A DNA stretch of 64,000 bases from Parerythrobacter aestuarii (lineage in GTDB: Bacteria > Pseudomonadota > Alphaproteobacteria > Sphingomonadales > Sphingomonadaceae): positions 2,046,001-2,110,000 of the forward strand of contig NZ_JARBWD010000001.1 in NCBI RefSeq assembly GCF_030140925.1, in the 5' to 3' direction. The position numbers and the translations under genes are program-made. Shown one piece after another: positions 45,766 to 53,898 of the stretch (position 1 is the stretch's first letter; every line of letters begins with the position of its first letter). The notes beneath the pieces were generated by a model that was not told the origin of the DNA, searched no databases, and saw only the letters and a program-made list of their open reading frames with translations.

Positions 45766-46944
45766 TCACCCCAGCGGGTCGTCTTCCAGCGGCACTACCC
45801 TGCGCTGTCCGCTTTCTTCTTCGGGCGCGTCCCACGTCAGGTGATGGTCCGCCAGCGCCACGAGGTTGTTGCTGCGGATGATCTCGGCATGGGTCTGGTA
45901 GCCGAGCAGCTGGTCGGCGGGCAGGTCCGGGTTGGCGATCATCACACGGGTCTCTTCCGATGTGAAATCGGTCAGCCCGCGGGCACGCTCGACGCCTTCG
46001 CTGTCGTAGATGTGCAGCACGTCGCCGCGGGTGTAGTCGCCATCCATCGAGAGCACGTCGTCGCGATGGATATGCCGGCTGCCCAGCGTCGCCACCGCCT
46101 CGTCGGCAATGACCAGGTGACCGGCCATCTGCAGACGGTCGGCCAGCCATGTATCCCACACCGAAGCGGGTTCGGGATTGGGCAGGCACTTGGTACCGCG
46201 TCGCTTACCTGACAAGATCGAAGAAATCGGCCGGTCGGCATCACCATCGGCAATCCAACCAGTACAGCCCGCATTCTGCGCCATGTTGACCGCCTGTAGC
46301 TTGGTCAGCATGCCTCCGGTGCCGAGGGTCGTCTTTCCGACCGTGGCTTGGAGATACTCGCTGACATCGCTGACTTCTTCGACCAGCCGGGCATCGGGAT
46401 CATCCGGATTGCGATCATACAAACCATCGATGGTGGTGAGGATCACGAAGTCATCGGCCTGCACCATCTGCGCAATCTTGGCGGCCAGCCGGTCGTTGTC
46501 GCCAACGCGGATCTCTTCAGTGGTGATGCTGTCGTTCTCGTTGACGATCGGAATGATCTTGGACTGCAGCAGGCGGTGAACGGTGTTCTTGGTGTTGAGG
46601 AACCTACGGTGGTCCTCGAAATCGCCCAGCGTCAGCAGGATCTGCGCGATCTCGAAATCGAATTCGTAGCCGACCTGTTTGTAAGCGTTGAGCAGCTGCG
46701 GCATGCCGCAGGCGGCAGCGGCCTGCTTGTCGGTCAAGCCGGCCTTGCCCGGTTCGACCCCAACCACCTTCATCCCCAGCGCAACCGCGCCGCTGGAGCA
46801 CAGGATCACCTCATGCCCCTGCGAGCGCAGGCGCGCGATATCTTCCATGAGTCGTTGGATGAAGCCGTAGCGCGGCGTTAGCCGCTCGGAATTGGCCAGC
46901 AGGGCCGACCCGATCTTGACGACGATTTTCTTGGATTTTGCCAC
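45766..46944 (-). CDS. proB: Glutamate 5-kinase with PUA domain
   Basis: First step of proline synthesis, phosphorylating glutamate. The 392-aa protein has the amino-acid-kinase motif VVKIGSALL, the NENDSI segment and GTGGMLTKLQA. A PUA domain fills the last 80-100 residues (RMAGH to the end region), as in E. coli ProB. The start is GTG at 46944, with AAAGG at a 6-nt distance. proA is divergent, 193 bp away, instead of being in the usual proBA operon. Confidence 0.94.
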   Translation of the reverse strand: MAKSKKIVVKIGSALLANSERLTPRYGFIQRLMEDIARLRSQGHEVILCSSGAVALGMKVVGVEPGKAGLTDKQAAAACGMPQLLNAYKQVGYEFDFEIAQILLTLGDFEDHRRFLNTKNTVHRLLQSKIIPIVNENDSITTEEIRVGDNDRLAAKIAQMVQADDFVILTTIDGLYDRNPDDPDARLVEEVSDVSEYLQATVGKTTLGTGGMLTKLQAVNMAQNAGCTGWIADGDADRPISSILSGKRRGTKCLPNPEPASVWDTWLADRLQMAGHLVIADEAVATLGSRHIHRDDVLSMDGDYTRGDVLHIYDSEGVERARGLTDFTSEETRVMIANPDLPADQLLGYQTHAEIIRSNNLVALADHHLTWDAPEEESGQRRVVPLEDDPLG

Positions 46945-47137
46945 ATGGCACCTTTGAAATATTCAGAAATTATGCGGAAACTTTCTGCCGCTCGTTCGTA
47001 GGTAGAAGGTATGAGGCGCGCGCGCGGTTCCGAAAAATTCGGGCATGGCGCGCACATAGGGTCGCTATCGCCGGCCAGCGCCGCCCTGTCGCTCGGCTCT
47101 CGCCGGGCACAAAAAAATCCGATATTGAAGGACCGTC

Positions 47138-48403
47138 ATGAACGATCAGACCCTCGACCCCGCAATCCATATCCAGCAGCTCGGCATGGCTGCGCGCGAT
47201 GCTGCGCGCGGGCTCAACGCTGCTTCAGCCGAGGCGAAGAACCTCGCGCTCACGGAAGCTGCCAAGGCCCTGCGCGCGGCTACGCCAGCGCTGCTTGAAG
47301 CCAATGCCAAGGATGTCGCCAGTGTCGAAGGCAAGAAGCCGGAGAGCTTCATCGACCGTCTGCGCCTGACCGATGAACGGATCGAAGGCATGGCGTGCGC
47401 ACTGGAGCAGATTGCCGAGCTACCAGATCCCGTCGGCCGGGTGCTGGCGACGTTCGAGCGGCCCAATGGGCTGAAGATCGAGCGCGTGGCGGTCCCCATC
47501 GGGGTGATCGGCATGATTTACGAATCGCGCCCCAATGTCGGAGCCGATGCGAGTGCGTTGTGCCTCAAGAGCGGTAACGCGGTGATCCTGCGCGGTGGCA
47601 GCGAAAGCCGTCATTCGACCCGCGAGATTGTTGCCTGCATGCAGGCCGGACTCAAGGCCGCCGGCCTGCCTGAAGACGCAGTGCAGACGGTGCAGACGAC
47701 CAGCCGCGATGCCGTGGCGGAACTGCTCAAGGCCGATCAGTTCGTCGACCTGGTAATTCCGCGTGGCGGACGCGGCCTCGTCGAGCTGGTGCGCGACCAG
47801 GCCAGTGTGCCGACGCTGCTGCACCTTGACGGCAACTGCCACAGCTACGTCCATGCGGCGGCGGACGTCGCCAAGGCGGTCGATGTGATCAAGAACGCCA
47901 AGCTGCGCCGGACCGGTATTTGCGGTGCAACCGAGAGCATCGTGGTCGACCGTGCGATCGCCGCAGACGCTATCCCTGCCCTCGCCGAGGCGATGGCCGG
48001 GGAATGCGAACTGCGTGGCGATGCCGACGCCGTTGCGCTCGACAGCCGGATCAAGCTGGCCAATGACGACGACTGGTCAACCGAATATCTGGGCCCCATC
48101 GCCAGCGTGAAGATCGTCGACGGTCTCGACGAAGCGATCGAGTGGGTAGAAAGCCACAGCTCGCATCACACCGATGCTATCATGACCGAAGACGCTGACG
48201 CCGCGCGTCGTTTCATGACTGCGATCGACAGCGCCATCGTGATGCACAACGCCTCGACCCAGTTCGCCGACGGCGGCGAGTTCGGCATGGGCGCGGAAAT
48301 CGGCATCGCCACCGGCAAGATGCACGCCCGCGGGCCGGTTGGCCTGGAGCAGCTGACGAGCTTCAAATATCTCGTCCACGGCACGGGCCAGACCAGGTCC
48401 TGA
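47138..48403 (+). CDS. proA: Gamma-glutamyl phosphate reductase
   Basis: Second step of proline synthesis; NADPH-dependent reduction of glutamyl phosphate to the semialdehyde. The 421-aa length is standard. [19 protein letters not shown], the catalytic Cys region [14 protein letters not shown] and [12 protein letters not shown] are conserved ProA features. TGAAGGA precedes the ATG. It is divergent from proB. The intergenic space at 46945-47137 may hold a shared promoter, but I see no clear operator. Confidence 0.95.
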   Translation: MNDQTLDPAIHIQQLGMAARDAARGLNAASAEAKNLALTEAAKALRAATPALLEANAKDVASVEGKKPESFIDRLRLTDERIEGMACALEQIAELPDPVGRVLATFERPNGLKIERVAVPIGVIGMIYESRPNVGADASALCLKSGNAVILRGGSESRHSTREIVACMQAGLKAAGLPEDAVQTVQTTSRDAVAELLKADQFVDLVIPRGGRGLVELVRDQASVPTLLHLDGNCHSYVHAAADVAKAVDVIKNAKLRRTGICGATESIVVDRAIAADAIPALAEAMAGECELRGDADAVALDSRIKLANDDDWSTEYLGPIASVKIVDGLDEAIEWVESHSSHHTDAIMTEDADAARRFMTAIDSAIVMHNASTQFADGGEFGMGAEIGIATGKMHARGPVGLEQLTSFKYLVHGTGQTRS

Positions 48404-48411
48404 CCTCAAAA

Positions 48412-49191
48412 TCAGAACTTTAGATACAGCATTCCGTTCGAACCCTGGGTCGGGATGCTGAGCCTGCGGTAGGCGATGGCCTCCAGTCCGGCGTCGCATG
48501 ACGGGCCGGTCGCCTTGTCGCGGCTGAGACCGAATTTCTTGCCGGTGTTGGTGCAGAACTGCCGGTCGCCGCTATCGCCGGTCCAATACAGCGGCTTGTC
48601 GCCATGGGTCCGGGCGTAATAGTGGATCAGTGGGATCGTGCCGAAGGGGATGTTGTGCTTGTCCTTCAGGAACTGCGAGACGCCGATGTCGCGGCATTGC
48701 CCCTTGGCGATATTCCACCAGCCGTGGCTGAAGCTGCCATAGTTCGTCTCGAAGCCTAGCGTGAACCAGATATCGTCATCGAACCGGTCGTTGCAGACCC
48801 GCAGCGTGTATTTGGTGCGGATATTCTTGAACCGCGAGAAACCGAACCGCCCGCCGGTGCCGACAAGGATCTTGCCCGTGTCGGCCGGCAGGTCGCGCGC
48901 GTAGAGATATTTGTCGATCAGCTTGCGCTTCTGGTAGACCTTGACCTTGAACGGCGTGAACTGCCCTTCGCGGTTCCAGTAGATGTTCTCGCCCGGCGCC
49001 AGCGTGACGCAGCCGATGGCGAACAGCGTGACGGTCTTGTCCTTGTGAAAACAGACCTTGCGGACTTCGTCGCCGGTGTTCCTGATCTCGACCGCCGGGT
49101 TGGTGCTCATCGATTGAGCGGCGGCGGGCTGGGCCGCCAGGCTGGCGGCCAGTGCCGCAGCGCCAGCCATGAGATTGCGTAGGGTCATCAT
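48412..49191 (-). CDS. Secreted DUF1036-family protein (downstream paralogue)
   Basis: A 259-aa exported protein. Signal peptide (AGAAALAASLAAQPAAA) is cleaved near residue 25. Two related halves each resemble DUF1036: an early one with VEIRNTGDEVRKVCFHK and a later LRVCNDRFDDDIWFTLGFET, then GWWNIAKGQCRDIG. Cysteines are regularly spaced, suiting disulfides in the periplasm. It overlaps the paralogue upstream by one base (TGATG). An ATG at 49188 is an alternative. DUF1036 proteins have no known function; a periplasmic binding role is a guess. Confidence 0.8.
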   Translation of the reverse strand: MMTLRNLMAGAAALAASLAAQPAAAQSMSTNPAVEIRNTGDEVRKVCFHKDKTVTLFAIGCVTLAPGENIYWNREGQFTPFKVKVYQKRKLIDKYLYARDLPADTGKILVGTGGRFGFSRFKNIRTKYTLRVCNDRFDDDIWFTLGFETNYGSFSHGWWNIAKGQCRDIGVSQFLKDKHNIPFGTIPLIHYYARTHGDKPLYWTGDSGDRQFCTNTGKKFGLSRDKATGPSCDAGLEAIAYRRLSIPTQGSNGMLYLKF

Positions 49192-50006
49192 CAGAAATCC
49201 ACCTTTCCGATCTGGACATCCTTGTCGAGCGTCGGGCCGTAACGAAAGCGCTTCCAGGTCTCGCCTTCCTTGTCGCAAAGGTAGCGTTCCGCTATCGGAT
49301 TGCCGTCCTTCGCGATCCACGGATTGATCGTGAATTGCTTTTGCGTGTTGACGCAGAAATCCGGGTCCTCATTCTCGCGGGTGCCGCTCCACAGCCGGCC
49401 ATTCTCGCCCGTGGTGAAGGCGCGGTACATGACCAGCAAGCCATCGTCGGGATAGCCGCCACCGGCCCGCATGAAGCGTTCGGAATAGTTGATGGTGGTG
49501 CATTCGCCGCGTTCGATGCTCCAGTACCCTTCGGCCATTGCCATCTGTCCGCCGGATACCGCAATCGTCAGCCACACTGGTTCTGCCTGCGACCGGTTGC
49601 AGAACTTGACCCGGTATTCGGGCCGCGGCGGCACGGTTGACCGGGGCTTCCATCTCGACTGACCGAACCTGCCCTCCTTCGCCATCCGCACTTCGGACAC
49701 GTCACCGGGCAGGTCGCCGCTGCGCAACAGCTTGTCGAACAGCGGCCGCGGTTCATAGACCGCGTAGCGGAACGGCTGCGGGTTATCGCCGCGGATCCAC
49801 ACCGTCATGGTGTCGGGCTTGAGCCGGAAGCAGCGCTGCGGCAGCAGCTTCCACTTCTCCAACGCGAAGACGCAGAACTTGCGATCGCCCTCTGACGTGT
49901 TGTGGATCTCGACCTCTCCCAGCGGCCGCTGGCCGTCCTTCGCAGCAGCCGGCACGGCAAGAGCGGCGGCGCAAGCGGCGGCGAGAATGGTCAAAGCGCG
50001 GATCAT
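49191..50006 (-). CDS. Secreted DUF1036-family protein (upstream paralogue)
   Basis: A 271-aa exported protein with signal peptide MIRALTILAAACAAALAVPAAA. The DUF1036 core is FCNRSQAEPVWLTIAVSGG then GYWSIERGECTTI. A preceding region, EIHNTSEGDRKFCVFALEKWKL, looks like a half-domain of the same type. It shares the domain order, length and Cys pattern with the gene that follows, so a tandem duplication is likely. They are translationally coupled. The divergent neighbours are two Flp pilin genes, 218 bp away. Confidence 0.82.
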   Translation of the reverse strand: MIRALTILAAACAAALAVPAAAKDGQRPLGEVEIHNTSEGDRKFCVFALEKWKLLPQRCFRLKPDTMTVWIRGDNPQPFRYAVYEPRPLFDKLLRSGDLPGDVSEVRMAKEGRFGQSRWKPRSTVPPRPEYRVKFCNRSQAEPVWLTIAVSGGQMAMAEGYWSIERGECTTINYSERFMRAGGGYPDDGLLVMYRAFTTGENGRLWSGTRENEDPDFCVNTQKQFTINPWIAKDGNPIAERYLCDKEGETWKRFRYGPTLDKDVQIGKVDF

Positions 50007-50223
50007 GGTGTGTTCCCCTCAGGATCATCAGTGTGCCTGAGAGGTGCTAGACACGCAAACCGCCGCCCGCTGTATGGGGCAGATCCCCCAATGTGACCGC
50101 AGCACAACGCGGTGAACATTTTGCCCGAAGGCTGAAGAGCTTGTTAACCAGCGCAGCGTATTTCTGCGTGCTGGAACCACATGTCCGGGCCGTTCCGGGC
50201 AGTTCGCATAGGGGACCAAGATC

Positions 50224-50394
50224 GTGACCAAGACCTTCCTGAAGAGCCTCGTCCGTGACGAAGCCGGCGCCACCGCCATCGAATACGGCCTCATCGCCGC
50301 GCTGATCGCCGTTGCCGCTATCACCGCCATGCAGGGCCTGGGCAACCAGCTCACCAACACCTTCACCACCGTCAGCACGACGATGGCTGTCTAA
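50224..50394 (+). CDS. Flp/Fap-type pilin, first copy
   Basis: A 56-aa type IVb (Tad/Flp) pilin, too short for most gene finders. It begins VTKTFLKSLVRDEAG and has ATAIEYGLIAALIAVAA, with the conserved Glu-Tyr after the prepilin peptidase site; cleavage is expected between G and ATAIEY. The single hydrophobic helix follows. GTG at 50224 is the start, with AGGGG upstream. The tad/cpa assembly genes are not in the window, so this pair is an orphan pilin locus. Confidence 0.9.
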   Translation: MTKTFLKSLVRDEAGATAIEYGLIAALIAVAAITAMQGLGNQLTNTFTTVSTTMAV

Positions 50395-50446
50395 GCAATC
50401 GCGGCTCATCGGGCCGGCCCCGCGCCGCGCCCGGTGAGCCGGTTGC
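50395..50446 (+). other. Intercistronic hairpin between the two pilin genes
   Basis: GCAATC-GCGGCTCATCGGGC (50395-50414) pairs with the GCCCGGTGAGCC-GGTTGC region (50429-50446) to make a stem of about 18 bp around a GC-rich loop. It begins immediately after the first pilin stop. No T-run follows, so it is more likely a 3' stabiliser or partial attenuator than a full terminator. This would allow the first pilin to be made in excess of the second. Confidence 0.7.
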
Positions 50447-50486
50447 TTCCCGATCCTCCATTCTGCACGCCACAAGGTACCAGACC

Positions 50487-50660
50487 ATGCCAAGCGCCTT
50501 CCTGAAATCCTTGCTGCGTGACGAACAGGGCGCGACCGCCATCGAATATGGCCTGATCGCCGCCCTGATCTGCCTTGCCGCCATCACCGCCATGCAAAGC
50601 ATCGGCAACCAGGTCGGCAACAGCTTCCAGAACGCCGCCGACATCATGGCGAGCGTCTAG
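50487..50660 (+). CDS. Flp/Fap-type pilin, second copy
   Basis: A 57-aa Flp-type pilin, closely related to the preceding one: MPSAFLKSLLRDEQG then ATAIEYGLIAALICLAA. The conserved Glu-Tyr and cleavage site are kept. It differs mainly at the C-terminus and contains a Cys in the helix. ATG at 50487 follows the hairpin by 40 bp; ACAAGG lies upstream. The two were probably made by duplication. Confidence 0.9.
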   Translation: MPSAFLKSLLRDEQGATAIEYGLIAALICLAAITAMQSIGNQVGNSFQNAADIMASV

Positions 50661-51150
50661 GGGGCCGCCTCCACCTGCCCCGGCATCGGCCGCCAGGCTA
50701 CCCTGCCCAAGCCGCCAGACGCCTCCCCCGACATGGACCGCAGGACGCAGTTTGTAAGACCTGTGACCTTCCGCTTTTCTTGTTGCCCGACAGGAGCTTA
50801 CCCGGCTTCTTCGCCATCAGGGTGTGACTTTTGGCAGTCGTACTCCTCCATGGCTGCGTCTGAACCAGCATGGGCCAGGTAGAGGCGAGGCTAGCAAATG
50901 CCCGGAAAGTAGGAAAATGGAGTGGACCCCCTCCCGCTTGCGGGAGGGGCAGCGAGACTTGCGAGCTTGCTCGTTAGTCGCAGCGGGGTGGGTCAATCCA
51001 GCCTTGCGCTAGATCGCACTGGAGCCATGGGCTCGGCACTCAGTTTCTCAAAATACCACCGATGAAATATCTGACGAGTTATAGTACTCTGCAGGGTTGC
51101 GCGAACGAAGTAAATAATGTTCCTTCTCGCGATCATCAGGGGATCATCTT
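50661..51150. other. 490-bp non-coding region between the pilins and the DUF262 gene
   Basis: The left 260 bp contains no gene or clear signal that I can support. The repeat at 50922-50996 follows. The right 150 bp is richer in A+T, marks the edge of the following insert, and ends with AGGGG at 8 nt from the DUF262 ATG. No integrase, tRNA or direct repeat was found. Confidence 0.6.
50922..50996. repeat. Compound hairpin repeat element
   Basis: CCCCTCCCGC-TT-GCGGGAGGGG (50928-50949) is a perfect 10-bp-arm hairpin. A second hairpin follows at 50952-50981, with CGAGC/GCTCG at its tip (50962-50973). The right end GCGGGGTGGGTC can also pair with the left GACCCCC arm, giving a three-way or switchable fold. 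The sequence has the look of a dispersed intergenic repeat of high-GC alphaproteobacteria. Confidence 0.7.
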
Positions 51151-53076
51151 ATGTCCAGCGGTATCCGTATTTCTGAACTATCGATCAGCGAGGTTCTCGA
51201 CAACCTGCGCGAGCGGAAGTGGCAGATCCCACGATTTCAGAGAGAGTTCGTGTGGGATACCTCTGCAGTTGCTGGCTTAGCGACCTCTGTCATTGATGGA
51301 TACCCAATCGGTATGGTTACCTTGTGGGAGCAACCAACTGAGTCTCACATAGAACTCGAACCCCTTTCCATTGACGATTGGGATACAAAGGCAAAAGCCA
51401 AAATAACGCGTGAATTTGGCCACGAAAATTCGAATCCATCGACCGTAAAGGCGATCCTTGATGGGCGACAAAGAAGCACTGCCTTGGCCATGGCCTTCGC
51501 TGGCTTTGCACCAACTTTCGGCCTCAACAAGTACGCAGGCAAGTACTTCCTGAATGCCTCATTGAAAGATCCGCTGGAACGGGTCATATTTAAGAAGAAG
51601 TCGACGATTGAAAAGGAAGGACTTACTAACCTCCATGCCTGTATAGCAAAAGGCTATTTCCCATTAGCTAGTTTTGAGAAAGAACAATCGATACTGAAGC
51701 AATGGTACGGATATATTCAGCTTCTGCGTGACGAAAAAGTCTATACAGAGGGAGAGTATCCGGATGCAGAAGAACTCGAACGTAGAGATGAGATCCTCCA
51801 AAGAGCTTTTGAGGGCATTAGTGAAACGAAATTAGGTGCCTGCACAGTCCCGCAAAGGTACGACCTGGGTCAGATTTGCGAGATATTCGAAACCCTCAAC
51901 CTAACGGGCATGAAAGTATCTACTGTTGATTTGATCAATTCTTGGCTACTGCGCGACACAGACGACGAACTCCACCTTCGCGAATGGATGGATACACTGG
52001 CAGAAGAAGACGGAGCTGTGGGATGGTCAGTTCCGAGGAAAAGGCCAGAATTGGTCGCCCAGTTAGCCACAGCGTGCTTCGTTGCTCTTACGGACTTGCC
52101 GACTAAGCCGGAAGCAAGGCGAGTTGCTGGAGCGAGCAAGACCAAGAGTATCACCACTGTAAAATCCTCAGACTTGCTCGCAACACCCACTCAACACTGG
52201 TTGAATATTACAAATCACACAGACGAATTTGCAGGTTACATCGGCGCCTTCCAGAACGTTGTGGGGGGAGGCGAATTCGGTTACCAGCAGTGTCCCTACC
52301 CAATTTCTTCAGGTATTTATGTTGGCCTAAGATGGCATAAGAAGTTTGATCCTGAACACACACACAGTAGTTGGCAAGTCAGCGATTTAGATCGTGTTTA
52401 CCGTGCATTCTTTTGGCGCAACGCACTTTCGACTCGATATGATCAGGGCTTCCTTAGCCAGATGGGAACAGACCTCGTCACATTGAAAGCCCTTCTTGCG
52501 ACCAAAGGTGCTTATGAGACGGAGACTGAATGGCTCGAGCAAGTGGAAGGCCAATTTCAGAAAGAGATACGACCGGTAGATATCCCATCGCGGGAAGATT
52601 TGATCGAATACCTCACCAACGGGAGACCTGGTGGCGCGTTGCAGTCAGCTCTGATGCTGCCGATGGTGGCTCGCAGCACAGTTGATTTCAGCGGTAGCCA
52701 GCTGATCGGCGATACGGATACACGGACCGAGATTCATCACATTTATCCAACGCGATGGTGCCGGGAAAACGCATCCAATGAATACAAAGAACTCTTGAGC
52801 CAGGATGGAGAAGGACCGAATTTTGTTAACTCGATAGCCAACTTGATGCCTCTTTCGCGCGAACTCAACTCGGAGTGGAGCTCGAAGAGTCCTGCTACAT
52901 TCTTTTCCGGGAAAGGTATCCAATATGAGGGTGCTGTCGCCGAAGCATTAGGCCAGGTTTTCATCGATAAAGAGAGCTTTGAACTTCTGCGCCAAGGCTT
53001 GCCTTCAATAAAGAAGTTCTGGCTTCATCGAGCTGGCTTAATTGCCGATCACCTGCTCGAACAAACCAAGCTCTGA
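51151..53076 (+). CDS. DUF262/DUF1524 (GmrSD-like) putative defence nuclease
   Basis: A 641-aa cytoplasmic protein. The DUF262 part has IPRFQREFVWD (residues 26-36), YPIGMVTLWE (51-60), the ParB-like motif DGRQR (104-108) and FETLNLTGMKVSTVDLIN (246-263). This part is thought to bind and hydrolyse nucleotides. The C-terminal part has H529-H530-I-Y-P, then N560-S-I-A-N-L and ELN (571-573), matching the HNH-like DUF1524 nuclease. Together they resemble GmrSD and other modification-dependent or anti-phage enzymes. A+T content is much higher than in neighbours. It overlaps the next gene by one base. Confidence 0.85.
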   Translation: MSSGIRISELSISEVLDNLRERKWQIPRFQREFVWDTSAVAGLATSVIDGYPIGMVTLWEQPTESHIELEPLSIDDWDTKAKAKITREFGHENSNPSTVKAILDGRQRSTALAMAFAGFAPTFGLNKYAGKYFLNASLKDPLERVIFKKKSTIEKEGLTNLHACIAKGYFPLASFEKEQSILKQWYGYIQLLRDEKVYTEGEYPDAEELERRDEILQRAFEGISETKLGACTVPQRYDLGQICEIFETLNLTGMKVSTVDLINSWLLRDTDDELHLREWMDTLAEEDGAVGWSVPRKRPELVAQLATACFVALTDLPTKPEARRVAGASKTKSITTVKSSDLLATPTQHWLNITNHTDEFAGYIGAFQNVVGGGEFGYQQCPYPISSGIYVGLRWHKKFDPEHTHSSWQVSDLDRVYRAFFWRNALSTRYDQGFLSQMGTDLVTLKALLATKGAYETETEWLEQVEGQFQKEIRPVDIPSREDLIEYLTNGRPGGALQSALMLPMVARSTVDFSGSQLIGDTDTRTEIHHIYPTRWCRENASNEYKELLSQDGEGPNFVNSIANLMPLSRELNSEWSSKSPATFFSGKGIQYEGAVAEALGQVFIDKESFELLRQGLPSIKKFWLHRAGLIADHLLEQTKL

Positions 53077-53849
53077 TGCCTGGATCGCTTCTTGAGTTCC
53101 TGTTTCGCGCATATAGGGACGGCGCGGAATGTACGCTTGCGGAGCTCAGAGCGTATGAGGAATTTGGGGGCCTTAGCCTTCTACAGTCTCTCACGGCGAT
53201 CGATGAGCGATTGCAGGATGAAGGGCTGTGCATCGTTCCGCCGGTTAATGAAGGCGAAATGGACCAGGCGAGAGTCGTAAGCCGGGCTGTGAGAGATGAG
53301 ACGTTCGAAGCGGCTTACAAGCGAGCTTTGGAACAGGACGAAAGCCAGGAAGTCGAATACAAAGAAAGTCTCTACCTGAAGAAAAAGGTCTACGGAAATC
53401 AAAATATTCCGAAGAGTGCCTGGGTTGGCGAGGAGATCGTTTTCGAAGTCGTAGCGACTATTTGTAGCTTCCTAAATGGCGATGGCGGAGTCTTGTTGAT
53501 TGGCGTTGCAGACGATGGAAGCAGTCCAGGAATTGACTGTGAGTTGCCTTTCATTCCCGGAAACAAGAACGACTTAGATCAGTGGGAATTGCACCTTTCC
53601 AACTGCCTGAAGAAGTACATCTATGACTTCACCAGTGTCATAGGATATATAAAGCGAAAGATAATCCAGACAGGTGATGGAAATCACATCTGCGTGGTCA
53701 TAGTGAGCAAGCGGACTTCGTCATTAACTGTTTGCCAAACACCCAGCGAGCCTGGCTCCGAAGTTGTTTACGTTCGCAATGGGAACGGCAAAGCGGAAAT
53801 TAAAGCTAGAGCAATTGAAGAGCTGATCCGGTCGCGCTTAACTAGCTGA
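53076..53849 (+). CDS. AlbA_2 / Schlafen-type nucleic-acid-binding protein
   Basis: A 257-aa protein whose ATG overlaps the DUF262 stop (TGATG). Residues 1-60 look like a small helical, possibly winged-helix domain (CTLAELRAYEEFGGLSLLQSL). Residues 88-245 form the AlbA_2 domain: QEVEYKESL (91-99), ICSFLNGDGGVLLIGVADDG (129-148) and VYVRNGNGKAEI (231-242). AlbA_2 domains occur in Schlafen-like RNases, transcription regulators and defence loci. Likely partner or regulator of the DUF262 protein. No helicase or other extension is attached. Confidence 0.84.
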   Translation: MPGSLLEFLFRAYRDGAECTLAELRAYEEFGGLSLLQSLTAIDERLQDEGLCIVPPVNEGEMDQARVVSRAVRDETFEAAYKRALEQDESQEVEYKESLYLKKKVYGNQNIPKSAWVGEEIVFEVVATICSFLNGDGGVLLIGVADDGSSPGIDCELPFIPGNKNDLDQWELHLSNCLKKYIYDFTSVIGYIKRKIIQTGDGNHICVVIVSKRTSSLTVCQTPSEPGSEVVYVRNGNGKAEIKARAIEELIRSRLTS

Positions 53850-53898
53850 ACTGCTGGGACTATTGGCGCCTCGCTCCTCCCGCATCTTCAGAATGAGG

